Part shown: positions 47,815 to 59,806 of the stretch, one piece after another
How the letters are laid out: each line of letters opens with the position of its first letter
Position numbering within the stretch: the first letter of the stretch is position 1
NCBI GenBank assembly: GCA_947000775.1
Contig: CAMQGK010000299.1
Location: 16,868,001 to 16,932,000, forward strand
Direction of reading: 5' to 3'
Length of the DNA stretch: 64,000 nucleotides
DNA from: Pterois miles
Lineage: Eukaryota > Chordata > Actinopteri > Perciformes > Scorpaenidae
Notes under the pieces: model-generated
The model's input: only the letters and a program-made list of their open reading frames with translations
Database searches by the model: none
Told to the model about the DNA's origin: nothing
Position numbers and translations under genes: made by a program

Positions 47815-47923
47815 TCATCTCACAGGATGAGGGATTGTTGAGTTGGTGCCACAGTCAATATACTCAAAGGTGTCCAGAGACAGCTGCTCCATGTGAGACA
47901 GATACGAGATATTCATTGTCATT
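47815..47923 (-). CDS. tmem106a: tmem106a coding exon 7 (stop codon)
   Basis: 109 nt encoding NISYLSHMEQLSL and EYIDCGTNST, ending PHPVR-TGA (stop 47817-47815). The acceptor is TTTTCCCGCCCAG. Confidence 0.95.
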
Positions 47924-50900
47924 CTGGGCGGGAAAATAGAAGAAAAAACATCATTTGAGATCAAACCACAACGTGTAATGTATCTCTACAGAAAAACAAG
48001 CCAGATATTTTTCTTAAGAGATGGTTGAGACCAAAAATAAAGCTAAAAGAACGGATATGACTCTGTTCTTCATGACTTTACCACTATCTACACCCTATCG
48101 TGTGCGCGACTTCCCATCTCGCAAACACGAGCTCACGAGTTTCATTTGAAGGCAGCAATAATAACGGTTTGTTCACCATAACAAATTTATAAGGTTATAA
48201 TATGTTTTCAGACTGTTCTGCTGCCCCCAAGTGGCCAAAAAACTAAATTAATGCAGTTTTGAGTTTTATCAGAGGGACAAAGTTCAGTTGTTCTTTTAAC
48301 GCTGAATACAAGAAATACAATGTTATTACAAGTGTGTAATTATTAAATTATACTTGTAGTTTACAACTTGAACATTTAACATGTATATAGACATTTTATT
48401 GTCATTCCATTGTTGGTCATTGGTGCTTTTTTTATATATATTTACAGTATATAACATATATATATATACACCTATTTTCAGCAGTCTTGTCTATTCTTTA
48501 CATATATCTGTCCAGCTTTCTTATCCATTTTCCTAGCTGTTATGTCTATTTCTGTGTAAGTACATTGAAAGCAATGCAAAATGTTGCTAGTTAACAGTAT
48601 GTAGGGTCAACATACCTACATCGTTGTGGCCTCTTGTAGGTTTTATATGGTTAATACAAGCTGACTAGTATGTAACCTCAGTAAACACTGACATGTCCTG
48701 ATAGCTCCCCTAAAGTGAAGCCAAAACATCTGGATGGCCCCCTGGTGGCTGGCTGCAGTATAGGTTATAAACCCCGCCCCCTTCATGTCAGCAGATGAGA
48801 CACGGGCCAAACTAAAAAGTCAAAGTACACGTCAAATAAATTTTTCTAAAAGATGGTTTCTGTCATTTTAGGTAGTTCTTATCATGCTGACATTTGTTCA
48901 GGTGTTCATTTTTCTGAAAGTTTGGTTTTAATTAGTTATTTGATGCTATAAAAAGGAGGTGAGACGTTATGATTGAGAGCAGCTCTGACTGACGTAGTCG
49001 CAACTGGAGGCTCAGAAATTGTACGAGAAAGATGTATCTTTAACTTTCTGTAACCGTCACTAGTCTGTGGAATAGAACGTGTCAGTTTGATCGTAAATAT
49101 AGTTATAGAGATATTACGGTTAGTTGTTGTGCCTTCCTAGCCAAACAGCTACTGAGGTACTAACGTAGCAGCTAGGTGGCTCATGCTAACAAGGTGTGGT
49201 TGTGCTTGACTCGTGATTGGCTGGGGTAGATTTGTAGGCGGGTCCTCGATACAGTGGCTTTTGTTCAGGGCAGTCCCTTGTGCAGTTACAAGTTTAAGTT
49301 GTGGTTAAAATCCACCTTTTTTCAGTGGATTCTCGAAACAGCTGCTCCTCTCTGTGCCTGTTCTCTGTTATCATCTGTTATCACGTCTTTTAGTTTTATC
49401 TGAACATTTCAGATTTAAAGATTTGACCCTTCTGTTTAACAGAGTACGTGTTTCGTGTTTGTGGTTTATGGCCATGCCTTTAACACCCTGTGGGTTTGAG
49501 ATGTGGTGTGAAGTGGCTGCCTTCTCCGCTGATTCTCAGAGATTGACACTTACTGTAGCTCCAGAAATAACGTGTGAATCTTGATAGAGCTCGACTTGCA
49601 GTAAGAGCTGCAAGAGATAAAACACAGTTGACATGTGGACATGTGCTGAATTCAGACACATAAACAAAAATGATGGAGTAATATATCATTTTGGACTTAC
49701 TTTAGGCCCTTATCGGTGATCGGCAGGTCAATTAGAATGGAGTACTGCAAAATAACGAGTAAGATATTAACTGCATGACAAATATATCGACAGTATATTT
49801 TGAATGTGAATCACCCTGTGTGAAACTCACCGATTTCTGTGAGCGTGCCTGGATGGCGGTCATGTTAGATATCTTGGTTTTACCCACAACTGCGTCAGAG
49901 ACCAGACCTTGAATGTTAAACTCGACAATCTGAACCGGGACAAAGTTTTCGTTGGAGATGTTGATGAGATTCTAGCAGAGGAAACACACACAGCTTGTCA
50001 GGTGCAACCAACACACCTTTCCATTGTTAAAAAGTCTCCGGGAACTTTGTCCTTCACATAACTCCAGCAGCTATCTACAGCCTGTCATGTGAATGTAATT
50101 CAGACAGTTTGAAGACTGTGAAGATGGCGTTTTGACACGTACAATAAAATGTGGTGGCTCAGGAAGTTCAGTGGAAAGAACACAGATATAAAAGTCTTTG
50201 TAGTACATGTACACAGTATAATATGCTGTATATGTATATATGTAAAAGGATACAGTTCATTTCTCTACTGCACTTTTATTTCCTTTATTAAATATGGAGC
50301 AACTTAATACTGCACTATTTTTAGTTAATATCATTTTGCCCTTAATTGTTTTTAAGCGTTAAATGCATTTTTTACTATATATCCCAATATTGACATTTTG
50401 GGATATGTGTTTATTCATTTTAGAAGAGAGTTAGATGAAAAGATTTATACCACTCGTGTCTATACACATAATATGCAGCTGGAGCTAGCGGTTGATTAGC
50501 ATAGCTTAGCATAGCATAGAAAAGGAGGAAACAGCCTGGTTCTGTTAAAGGTTAAAAAGTCTGCCTAACAACACATCTAAAGCTCACTCATTTACGTCAC
50601 GTTTGTTTGATCTGAACAAAAACCAAAGTGTTAAAATGGACAGATGATTACCTGCTTCCAGTCTCTATGCTAAGCTAACTATCAATCTTTTCCTAAAACT
50701 CTCAACAAGAAAGCGAGCACACACTTTTTTTTTTTTTTTTTTGCCCAGATCTATCTAAAAATAAAGGACAACCTCAAGGTTACAGTGAAAACACAGTATC
50801 TACAAAGAAAAAACCTCTGTGAAATGTAAACTATGTTCGGCATATATGTTACGAAGAGCAGTAATGTTGCAAAAACATAGACAACATACAGATTTACAGC

Positions 50901-53802
50901 ATCTATCAGTCAACAACCTCTGTCTATCCACAGTAGGATACTCATTTATCATATATTAAACTAAACTGTGCTATCGAATATGATAATATACTGCAGGCTA
51001 CATTCACAAAAGGATTACAGAAACAGATGCAGACTGAAATGTACATTTCACTCACTACCATCCCAGAAAAGATTTATAACATACAGTAGTCATTAAGTTG
51101 TTCAGCTGGTCATGTGGCAACTGGATACTGTAAAACTTTGTCCAAATGTAATAAAATGAGTTTATATTTCATTAAGTTTGCTAATTGTTCGATAATGTAA
51201 TAAACTAGGACTAGGTTTGGTACTTTATAACAGATGGCACAGGCAACACACAAATCTCTCTGCTTGCACATTTCTGTGTGCAGCGGATGTCTTTTTCATT
51301 CAGCAGTCTTGTTATGTTTATATAATGTTACGCTACGTGTTTGCCCCTCACCGTTTCAGACGCTAAATCGATTTTGCCCGAAGCTGCAGGACCTCAGAGT
51401 TTTGCCACACATCCACGTTGTTCTTGTCTGTCGTTCACCTCCAATGAATCTGAAAACATTCCTGCTGCTGTCGCACCATTTGTTTGAGCTATGGCGACCT
51501 GTTAGCGACCCTGGGTCATGCCGTTCACGACGAAACCGACCCTGGTCTGAACCGGCATGCAAAGCTGAATCGGTCAGCGCGGGTTAATCCTTTCAGACAC
51601 AATCAACGCTGGTTCAACCCCTGGTTGAGCCCTCGGCGTGAAAGGGATATACTACTCACTGTGACCTCCATTTCAACTGTATCTGGGGTGAAGTAGACCA
51701 TGACCGACAGCACGGACACTGGCGTCAGGGTGACACTCCGGGGGAAGAGGAAGAAGAGGATCAGACAGCAAACGAAGAGACACACAGCCATGGAGACGCA
51801 GACGTACAGCTTCCTGAAATGCAACACAAACATGCTAAAATCTAAACGACATGGTGCAAACTTTACGAACATACCATATCTGTGTGCATGCACGAGAGAA
51901 ATGAAAGTAATCAGAATATTTTAAAAAATCGATTTATATTTGATTATACTGTATTTTAAAAAAAATAACGTAACTGAATGACATGTTCAAAACCATAATG
52001 GCACACAAACATAAGATGCCTTCAAATGAAACTCGTGAGCTTGTGTTTACAACATGGGCAGTTGTGTACACGATATGTGTTGCGTTCAAGTGATTAAGTC
52101 ATGGAGAACACTGCTGCTAAGCAACGGTATTTTAACATCACTCTCAGACTCAAGAGGCTGACAATTTAGCAAGCTAGCAAGGGAGTCACATAATGAAGGA
52201 AATGCAAAGACATAATGAGAGAGAGGAAAGATGAAGCTGATGGGAATATCAACATTTTCGTCAGACATATAAAATTAGAGAAGAAAAGAGAATACAATAT
52301 ATGACTAAAATTGCTTATTATGCACCAAAAAATGAGCTTCCATGGCCTTTGCCATTTCTGACAACACCAACAAACACATCACAAATTGTGAACTTGGTGC
52401 TTATCATGAATGCGTACATGAGGGGGGCGTTCATATGGGCCCAGCTCGTAAACACAGTAAACACAACCCCATTTGAAGGCTCCATTATATCACCTACGTG
52501 CGTCTGGGTTTCAGCCTTGCATCACTACATGGTATTACAGCAACTAGCTGGTCTTCATGGCCTGTCAATAGAAAAAAAAGGGAAATGATCTCCTTCCAAC
52601 ACTTTGTTTTTACCACAAAAATGATGTGAAAGTGTGGCTAAACAGATGCAGCTGCACATACAGTACATGTCTGTGACTTTGGATTTGACTCAGTTCCTTT
52701 AGTTGTTGGATGTGAAATGAAACAGGTATTTGAGGATGAGGGTTTAAGTCAGATGTCTTTATTAAGGCACTGAAGTCACTTAAAATTAGGGATAGGAAAA
52801 AAAATCTGTTCAGCTATGTATCATTCATTTATGATTTTGAAATCAATTTTTTAATGCCAGAATCAATATATTTGAGTCTATGTGGAGGTGAAAGGAAGTT
52901 ACCGCTTTTATTGTTGTAGTCTGAGAAACACGATGTCTTATCCGTTCCGTATTTGTCAACCAAAACAAACCACAGCAAGCCACAACAAGGAAGTACAAAA
53001 CGGTGGAGGTTCGACGTGGATCCGAGCTGCACCCTCCCATGTTAAATCCAGCGTGGTAAACACTACACATCCAGTAAAGGATGGAAACACTTTGGGTTTC
53101 ACACATTGCAGCAAAAGCAGAGCTAGACATCACGGCTAAAGCTGCAAGCTAACTCTGTCATGGACAGGAAATTTTTCATATTATGGTAACATGCGGTCAA
53201 ACTGGCCGTCACCCTCGTCTCTGTGGTCAAATGGGCCGACGCTACAACTGTAGAGCACCACATACTGACATTTATGTTAAATACATTCAAATGGCCCCGA
53301 TGGAGCTGAACATGGATGGATAAAGAGAACGAAGCTGAAGGAGAGCTAGAGACAGACTTGGAGAAGTTACAGGAAGTATACGTGTGACTATGTCCAGTTT
53401 TCAAAGTAATTCCTGACACTGACTGATATATTTGACTTCAGGACATCACTGACTACATATATACTGAAAATCACACATTCTAATGGATTATAAATAAAAT
53501 GAAATAAATACATATCGAATCGACAACCAAGTATCGTGATAGTATTGCATCGGGAGACAGGTGTACTGTCCCAGCCCTACTTAAATTGTAGTCAAAATCC
53601 TGAACATGGGCAGATTTTTCATGGCAGAAAACCAACCTCTGGGAATTCGCCCGGTGCCACGACATGTGGGGCAGGTGTCTCCTGTTGAATGTCCATGTAT
53701 GGAGCCATACGGCGGGAACTGTCTCAGTGTTCTCACCTTCTCCATCCTTTTTGTCAGATCAGGTTCCTCTGTGGTTTTGCTGCTTTTTGCAGGTAAAACC
53801 AT
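47815..53802 (-). CDS. tmem106a: Transmembrane protein 106A, seven coding exons
   Basis: Coding exons in order: 53802-53637, 52561-52498, 51813-51660, 49971-49831, 49744-49701, 49607-49554, 47923-47815 (732 nt, 243 residues plus TGA). All junctions are GT/AG and the frame stays open throughout. A cytosolic N-terminus has the TMEM106 zinc-type motif CPTCRGTGRIPR (Cys 44, 47), then GHEDQLVAVIPCSDARLKPR. A transmembrane segment follows (about 80-100, ending FFLFPRS), then a lumenal beta-rich domain with four N-glycosylation sequons (132, 164, 212, 235). Cys 193 and Cys 232 match the disulfide of the family. Human TMEM106A is about 20 residues longer. TMEM106 proteins are type II endolysosomal or surface glycoproteins; the A paralog is linked to macrophage activation. 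Paralog A is chosen from synteny. Confidence 0.93.
48707..49000 (+). repeat. Dispersed repeat in tmem106a intron 6, shared with nbr1 intron
   Basis: GGATGGCCCCCTGGTGGCTG, CACGGGCCAAACTAAAA and TGATGCTATAAAAAGGAG recur in order at 62515-62800. The family is unknown and no protein is seen. Confidence 0.75.
49554..49607 (-). CDS. tmem106a: tmem106a coding exon 6
   Basis: 54 nt encoding SYCKSSSIKIHTLFLEL, the family's SIKVH block with the lumenal Cys. The acceptor is ATCTCTTGCAG and the donor GTAAGT. Confidence 0.93.
49701..49744 (-). CDS. tmem106a: tmem106a coding exon 5
   Basis: 44 nt encoding YSILIDLPITDKGL. The acceptor is TTATTTTGCAG and the donor GTAAGT. Confidence 0.9.
49831..49971 (-). 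CDS. tmem106a: tmem106a coding exon 4
   Basis: 141 nt, phase 0 at both ends, encoding NLINISNENFVPVQIVEFNI and the NMT sequon. The acceptor is CCTCTGCTAG and the donor GTGAGT. Confidence 0.95.
50370..50760. repeat. TGCTAAGCTAAC-type fish repeat in tmem106a intron 3
   Basis: It contains GACATTTTGGGATATGTG, AGCATAGCTTAGC and CTATGCTAAGCTAACTATC. Related copies are at 58500-59215 and a fragment near 28830. A T run (50725-50743) ends it. Confidence 0.6.
51660..51813 (-). CDS. tmem106a: tmem106a coding exon 3 (transmembrane)
   Basis: 154 nt encoding the membrane segment and FFLFPRSVTLTPVSVLS. The acceptor is TGCATTTCAG and the donor GTGAGT. Confidence 0.95.
52015..52484 (-). mobile_element. GGTGCCTTCAAA-type miniature element, copy E, in tmem106a intron 2
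   Basis: It starts GATGCCTTCAAATG and ends CCATTTGAAGGCTCCA, with the same internal blocks as 9068-9538 (inverted). Its right end lies 13 nt from the 5' splice site of the exon at 52498-52561. Confidence 0.85.
52498..52561 (-). CDS. tmem106a: tmem106a coding exon 2
   Basis: 64 nt encoding HEDQLVAVIPCSDARLKPRR, the family's QLVALIP block. The acceptor is TTCTATTGACAG and the donor GTAGGT. A miniature element begins 13 nt into the downstream intron. Confidence 0.93.
53637..53802 (-). CDS. tmem106a: tmem106a coding exon 1 (start codon)
   Basis: The ATG at 53802-53800 follows an 11-nt untranslated stretch after the acceptor CCCTTCTTTAG (53814-53815). The exon ends one base into a Gly codon with donor GTTGGT. 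It encodes residues 1-55 including CPTC. Confidence 0.9.
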
Positions 53803-54724
53803 GATACTCCAGCCTAAAGAAGGGAAAAAGACACAGAAATAAATGGACCACAAACCACTTTAAACTCAATTACAATATGTACTGTAGACATAGTGCAGCA
53901 TCACAGAAAGGTATTTTTTTCAAGTCCTTCCTCAGACACTTTGGAGAGCTAACAGAGTATTGTGTGGTGACCTAAAAAACAAACCTTGTGGGAAATAAAT
54001 TAGGATTTAGCAGCTAAAAAATAATGTGTGTCCTGAAACTCCCACACAAGTTTTGTTTTCACTCGTTTTTCACTATAAGAAGGATGACAGTTCTGAGCTG
54101 ACAGATACAACTTAGAGTACGATGAAACAAAGCTTGTTCACACAGATACCTTCAGTACAATTTCTCTACAACATTTAAATGGCCAATAAAAGCTCATTCT
54201 TGTGCTACGAGTCAGGATGTGAGCAGAATCCGCCGTGTGGGAGTGACAGAAAAAACACCTCCAGTTTCATTATTTTATGGTGCTTTTGCAACTTAGTAAA
54301 ACCCTGTAATACTGTGAGTACCAGGCATGGTTGTGTGACTAACAACGGTACTCAGATCCTTTAATTAAAAGGACTAGTGTGTAGGATTTCTATTACCAAA
54401 ACTGGAATATAAAATTCAAGAATGAGCCGCTTATATCTGCATAAAGAGCGGGTCCTCTTTACGGTCGTGTCCATTGGAAAACTCTTGAGAGACGGTTAAG
54501 GCCAGGCACTGACCTTGAAGAGTTCAGGTTAGGCATCAGCATTTATTGGTTAAGGTTAGGATAAGTTTTATTTCTATAAAAGAAAAAAGCAAAACAACGG
54601 TTGGGGTGGAGGACCAGTAATCGGTGGATGCCCGACCACCGTGTAACACCAGGAACACCAACTACCACGGCAAAGCTAATCATTACGTCCGAAACTAGAG
54701 TTATTTCCCTTCCTCTGTTCATGT

Positions 54725-54910
54725 GAATAAGATCCAGATTGAGGCTGGAGTGAGGGCTGGGAGGCCCAATAGATGCAGAAGATCGCCAGATGATCCAGGT
54801 ATTTTATCACTCGGCAGTCGAGCCATTTTGGCTTCATGTGCCACGGAGCAACTCCAAAAGGAATGAACGGGAGCCCGCCGCCGACGCTGTATCCAGGTCT
54901 CTTTATACAT
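54725..54910 (-). repeat. CTGGATCCAGCATTGG repeat family, inverted copy
   Basis: It contains the reverse complements of the blocks at 18515-18700 and 56820-56960 (CATTTTGGCTTCATGTGCCA, CAGGTCTCTTTATACATCCA). Confidence 0.6.
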
Positions 54911-56219
54911 CCATTCCCAGAACAGACAAACCAAACACCAGCTCTAAGGAGGGTCTTTCACCTTTTTACGCTACCTGGAGGCCACCGTGGACACGCTTGA
55001 AAAGGGGGGAGTGAGCCAAGGAGTACTCAGCTGGTTGCAATCTGCAATCTGACTACTAGAGGTCACTAAATCCAACACACTGGTCCTTTAAGGAAAGTCT
55101 AAAGATACTCTGACAGGTAAAAGTCCTGAATTCAAAATGTACAGAGGTATTATCAGCAAAATGTAGCAGGGATATATAATAATAATTAACCAATTAATGT
55201 AGTATTCCTAATGCAAAATCCTTTCAAAGTGCTAGACTATGTTATTAATATAGGATATTATTTTATTCAAATAAATGTAAGATCATTTTTATGTTGTAGT
55301 TCATCAATGTGGAGCCAATTTCACATACTTTGTATACTACTGGGTAGATAAGTTGTATAGTAGCCTACTGCATATCATATAACCATATATATACCATATA
55401 ACATAACTAGTAGACTAACTACAAGTAGCCTATTATACTACAATATTTACCTCTGAGACGTAGTGCAGACATAGTATAAAGTAGCATAAAATGGAAATAC
55501 TCAAGTAAAGTACAAGTATGTCAAAATTGTGCTTGAGTACAGTACTTGAGTAAATGTGCTCAATTAGATTTCACCACTATTGACTGAATTTCACAAAGAA
55601 AGGGAGAAACATAATGCATGTTTTGGGTTTTCTCAGGATGCCGTCGTTATTTCCTGACATTTAGATTATCTAAGCAACTTTGAACTAATGGTCTGGAAGC
55701 TCAAATTTATCAAACATATGAAATTAACTATATCCCCGTATATATAGATTCTGGGTTTTGGCTTTTAATAATCTAAAGTACATCGTAGCTTTCAGTATCA
55801 CCTGTGTTGTCCCGTCTCCTCTGAGTTAAAACGCGGTTTTTCTAACAGTGACGCAATAATTAGCACTTTCAGTGTAAAGTTTAAACATTTCACTGAGTTT
55901 ATTAATTAGAGCTCTGAATCATTCTGCTTTCACAATATGCTTAACAGCCAAAGCTGACATCAAATCTATAAACTAGATCTACATTTTACAGCAACTGAGC
56001 GTTAAATGTAATAAGAAATACAGTGGCATTTGTATATTTTTTTATTTAGTCAACTACAGCCTCAGACTATACTTATTTGGTTAATATACAGATATTTGGT
56101 TAAAAAGATAAGATAAGATATCTTATATCTAAAATAGCCATATGGTGAAATTTGAAGTCGACAGACGACAGAAAAAGTGGAAGGAAGTCTTTCACTTATT
56201 CCAGTGAAGAAGTCAAACT

Positions 56220-56700
56220 GGTTTGTTTTGTTTTGTTAAGCAGCCCTGCTGCTCCACAAACATACAGTTGGCAAGTAAAAGTTGAAAGTAAAATGTAAAA
56301 CATGAAGTGCTCCAGGCATGGCGATGGTTTGTAGGCCAACCAGAAAGTCGGCATCATCCAGGCTGATGCAACAAAAACCTAATGGGACGGTTCTGTTGGG
56401 TTCTGGATTACTGCAGAAAACCAGCTCTGTAAACACACATTTATGATACTTAACATGTTTTGTTCAGCAAGATAATCTCTCACAAATAAACACCACTTTT
56501 ATGATTTTTGAGGAGTGAATGCGTCAGGCTGTAGACGCACTACATCACGGTGGTGAGTTTGAGTACACACAATGAGGCTGTAAAGGTGGACGAGTCTGCG
56601 TTTAGTCGTCTCATTTAGCCTCTTTTTAGCAACCGCCTTTTTTAAGACGCAGCTTCAAAATTCATGGGTGGAGTATTTATTGGTGTATTTTATGGCAGAA
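56220..56700 (-). repeat. AAAAAAGGCGGTTGCTAA repeat, copy 2 (inverted)
   Basis: It is the reverse complement of 23690-24040 with about 75-80% identity by eye, ending AGCAACCGCCTTTTTTAAG. Confidence 0.65.
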
Positions 56701-56819
56701 AAAAATGTTAACATCTCTTCAGCTTGTGTTAACCACAGACCTTATTTCAGGCATCTAACTAACAGCAAGTGCTACGATCTTAACTCATTTCGGGGTTTTA
56801 GGACTCATTCCTGTAATAA

Positions 56820-57200
56820 GCATGGATGTATGAAGAGACCTGGATCCAGCGTTGGAGGCGGGGCCCCGTTCATCCCAATGAATGTTGCTCAGTGGCGCGT
56901 GAAGCCAAAACTTCCATCTGGAAAGATACCTGGATCTTCTGGGTCTTATTGAGCCCTACTGTACAGCCACGACTCGGTCACGGGGTCCCAGCGTCACGGC
57001 TTGTGACGGTCTGGGTCTCCATGGACGTAAACAGAGGAAGGAAATAACTCTGGATTCAGCTATTAGTTCATTTTACAACTTTTATGACCAAATGATTTAA
57101 ATAAGGGCTATTAGAGTATTTGTACTGTGGAGTTGGTTTACCTCAAAAAAAAAAAAAAAAAAAAGATCCCCTGAGTTACAGACAGGAAAGTCATAGTTTG
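56820..57200 (+). repeat. CTGGATCCAGCATTGG / ACAACTTTTAGGAC composite repeat
   Basis: It joins the block known from 18515-18840 with the ACAACTTTTA...ATTTAAAT block known from 21600 and 27640. These are therefore parts of one longer family. An A run of about 20 sits at 57146-57165. Confidence 0.6.
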
Positions 57201-58205
57201 TTGTAAAACTGTTGGAGTGTCAGACTTGAAAATACGTAATTACGACTCTCTGAAGCTAAAGTGTATGTATCATAAACACTGTTTTTTTATATAATTTTTG
57301 TACTTTAAACAAAGTGACACAATTCAACACAAAGAAGCATTAAGTTGTTGTAATCATTAGTTGTTGTTAGTAGTTGTTGTATCATTAGTCTCACTGCATA
57401 ATTACCTAAATCATATATTTTTATTTAGGTTTTCAGAAAAAAAGAAAAACATTTTTTGGCAAACATACGATTTTTTTTATTTATACGTGTCTAATTGCAA
57501 AATATGACTTAGGCAATTATGCTATGAGGCTATTAATGTATAGGATCTTTTCATATTTTTGCACCTCTCTAAATTGAAAGTACTTCATAAATTACTTTAA
57601 CGTGTCAAATTTAAATTATTATTCTGCAACGTACAAAAGTATATTTACTTTATACTTCTACTCCAGTGTTAGTCAGAGGAAAATATTGTACTCTTTTACT
57701 CCACTACCACTACTTTATTTGGGGTAGTTTCTAGTTTAAATTTTACAAATAAAACACAAAATGATCTTTAACTATCCAGCAGCTTATGAAATAGTTCAAA
57801 TTAGCTCCACTTCAACCAGCTGTAATAGTAAAATACTGCACAATAATGCAGCATTTTCGAGACATTTCTAAGGCATATGACTTTTACTTATACTGTAGTA
57901 TTTTTGTTGTTTTGTGTTGCGTTGCCACTTTTACATGATCTGAATACTTCCTCCACTGTGTATAAAACAGCAGTTTGAGAGTGTAGCATTGTCAGATTTA
58001 CACCTGGCGTTTTAAACGCAGTAAAAGAGAAACTGTTTTCGGCTGTGGCGATCATTTATCAGTAAGATCTGAGTCCATGTTGTCCAGAACAGACCTGGAG
58101 GACATGTTTCCGCCTCTAGAGCTCCCTGTGTTGACACATCCTGGCTGCTGGCCTCATGCTGTCAGACACTGAAACATGGATCACGCCACGCACAAGAAGA
58201 CTTAC

Positions 58206-58330
58206 CTCACAACGCGACTTGAGTTGACCCTCCAGATAAATATCACCTCGTGTTAAAACTAAGCAGCTCCTCCTTTATGATTTTGAAAAGCTAAATTGAG
58301 ACTGTGGACGAAACAAGCTGCTTCAGGTCT
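58206..58330 (-). other. tmem106a: Candidate noncoding first exon of tmem106a
   Basis: In the gene direction TTGTGAG followed by GTAAGTCTTC (donor at 58205) is a strong 5' splice site with no ATG-led frame before it. It lies about 4.4 kb upstream of the coding exon. The start of transcription was not resolved. Confidence 0.4.
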
Positions 58331-58499
58331 CCACTAAACCGAAGTGGGAGGAACACTTCCTCCTTCTGTAGGTCACATGTGCTGCTTCTTATTAACTTTC
58401 CTTCACTGACCATCAGGCAACACGTAAATAAATGTAATTAAACCACATGTAAGAATGTTGAGGATATTCTGATGAAGCTGAAGTGAAGCTAAGGCTAGT

Positions 58500-59215
58500 G
58501 TTTAAAGGTTAAGGATACATCAACATTTTTGGAAATATATTTTCTGTTTTGCTGAGTGAAACCACTCACTAATATGGAGCTAAATCAGAGGTTGCTTAGC
58601 TTAGCTTAGCTTAGCTTAGCATAAAGACTGGAAACAGCTAGTCTGTCTCAAAAGTTAAAAAAACACAGCTACCAACACTAAAGCTCTGTAATTAATGCTG
58701 TAATTTTAATATGCTTTATAAATGTGAACTTTTCAACTTTGGACAAAGTTGGGCCAGCTGTTGCCCCGTTTCCAACCTTTGTGCTAAGCTAGGCTAACAG
58801 ACTCCTGGCTGTAGCTTCACATCACATGTCAACTCCCCAAAATGACATTTTGATTTTTTTAATTTAAAGGTTAGAATAGATCAACATTTTTGGAAATATG
58901 TTTGCTGTTTTGCTGAGTGAGACGATTAAAACCAGTCTCACATCTAGTATGATGCTAGATCCAGAAGTTGGTTAGCTTAACTTAGCTTAGCTTAGCATTA
59001 ACACTGGAAACAGCTCAAAAATTAAAAAAAAAAAAAAAAAAAATAGGCAGCCAAACTAGCTACCATCACTAAAGTTGACTAATTAACAGTTTTTGGGATG
59101 TGTTAGCTTTGGACAAAGTCGATCTGCTTCCCCCCATTTCCAGCCTTTGTGCTAAGCTAAGCTAACTGGCTAAACTATCATATTGTACATTACAACTTTG
59201 CAAATTCCCAAACAT
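58500..59215. repeat. Tandem pair of TTAGCTTAGC-type fish repeats
   Basis: The blocks CATCAACATTTTTGGAAATA, TTTGCTGAGTGA and GTGCTAAGCTA occur twice in the same order, at 58510-58800 and 58870-59165. Each contains a short TTAGC pentamer array. An A run separates parts of the second copy. Confidence 0.75.
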
Positions 59216-59254
59216 ATTAACAATCACAGACAACCAGCTGACACTGAACCTGGT

Positions 59255-59420
59255 GCAGTGGGGTAACTATTTACTCAAATGATGTATTTAAAGTATCATT
59301 TTGACATTATTGTACTTACTTTACTATACCATTTTATGCTGCTTTATACTTGTACTCCACTGTACTTCATATGCCAGTATTGTACTTTTTACTCCACCAC
59401 ATATGACACCTTTTACATAA
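59255..59420 (-). repeat. Fragment of TACTTGTACTCCACTGTACT-type fish repeat
   Basis: It resembles sequence at 57640-57960 (TACTCC, TTTACT and ACTTTTGACA-like motifs). Support is modest. Confidence 0.35.
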
Positions 59421-59634
59421 AATACATATAGGCCTGCCAGGCTGTATGTTGAGCCTTATTAGCCAACCTTATTGTGTCAAAAATGCAGAGTAATCAGTAC
59501 TATAAAGTCTGTGACCTCTGTACTTTTGACACCATCCAGTTAACCTAGTACAGACGGTACTCTATACATGTGGCGTGGCCCACATTCAGCCATTTTACAT
59601 TAACAGAGAAGAGACAAGACAGATGTGCAAATAG

Positions 59635-59640
59635 TTTATT
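59635..59640 (-). terminator. Candidate nbr1 polyadenylation signal (AATAAA)
   Basis: TTTATT on the plus strand is AATAAA in the nbr1 direction. It is followed by a T/G-rich stretch (GCACATCTGTCTTGTCTC), the expected downstream context. Confidence 0.4.
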
Positions 59641-59775
59641 GGCAGATTGACAGCAGAAGGGGATTTAATGTATACACTTTGTGACCGAGGAATAATTTGA
59701 CAAGCATAGTAGATATATTGAGATTTATTCTCTAGCATGACTCTTTAAAACATGGAAAATCAACAGAGGAAGATA

Positions 59776-59806
<31 letters not shown>

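Larger units (their letters stand above)
53824..58205 (-). other. tmem106a 5' intron, repeat-rich
   Basis: This lies between the probable noncoding exon (58206 up) and coding exon 1. Besides the listed repeats, 55100-55580 and 57600-57960 carry AAGTACTTGAGTAAATGT-like sequence common in fish. No extra coding exon was recognised. Confidence 0.45.

Noticed and set aside
47924..53636. tmem106a as a pseudogene lacking two conserved exons
   Set aside because: The missing blocks were found as short exons at 52498-52561 and 49554-49607 with good splice sites and correct phases.
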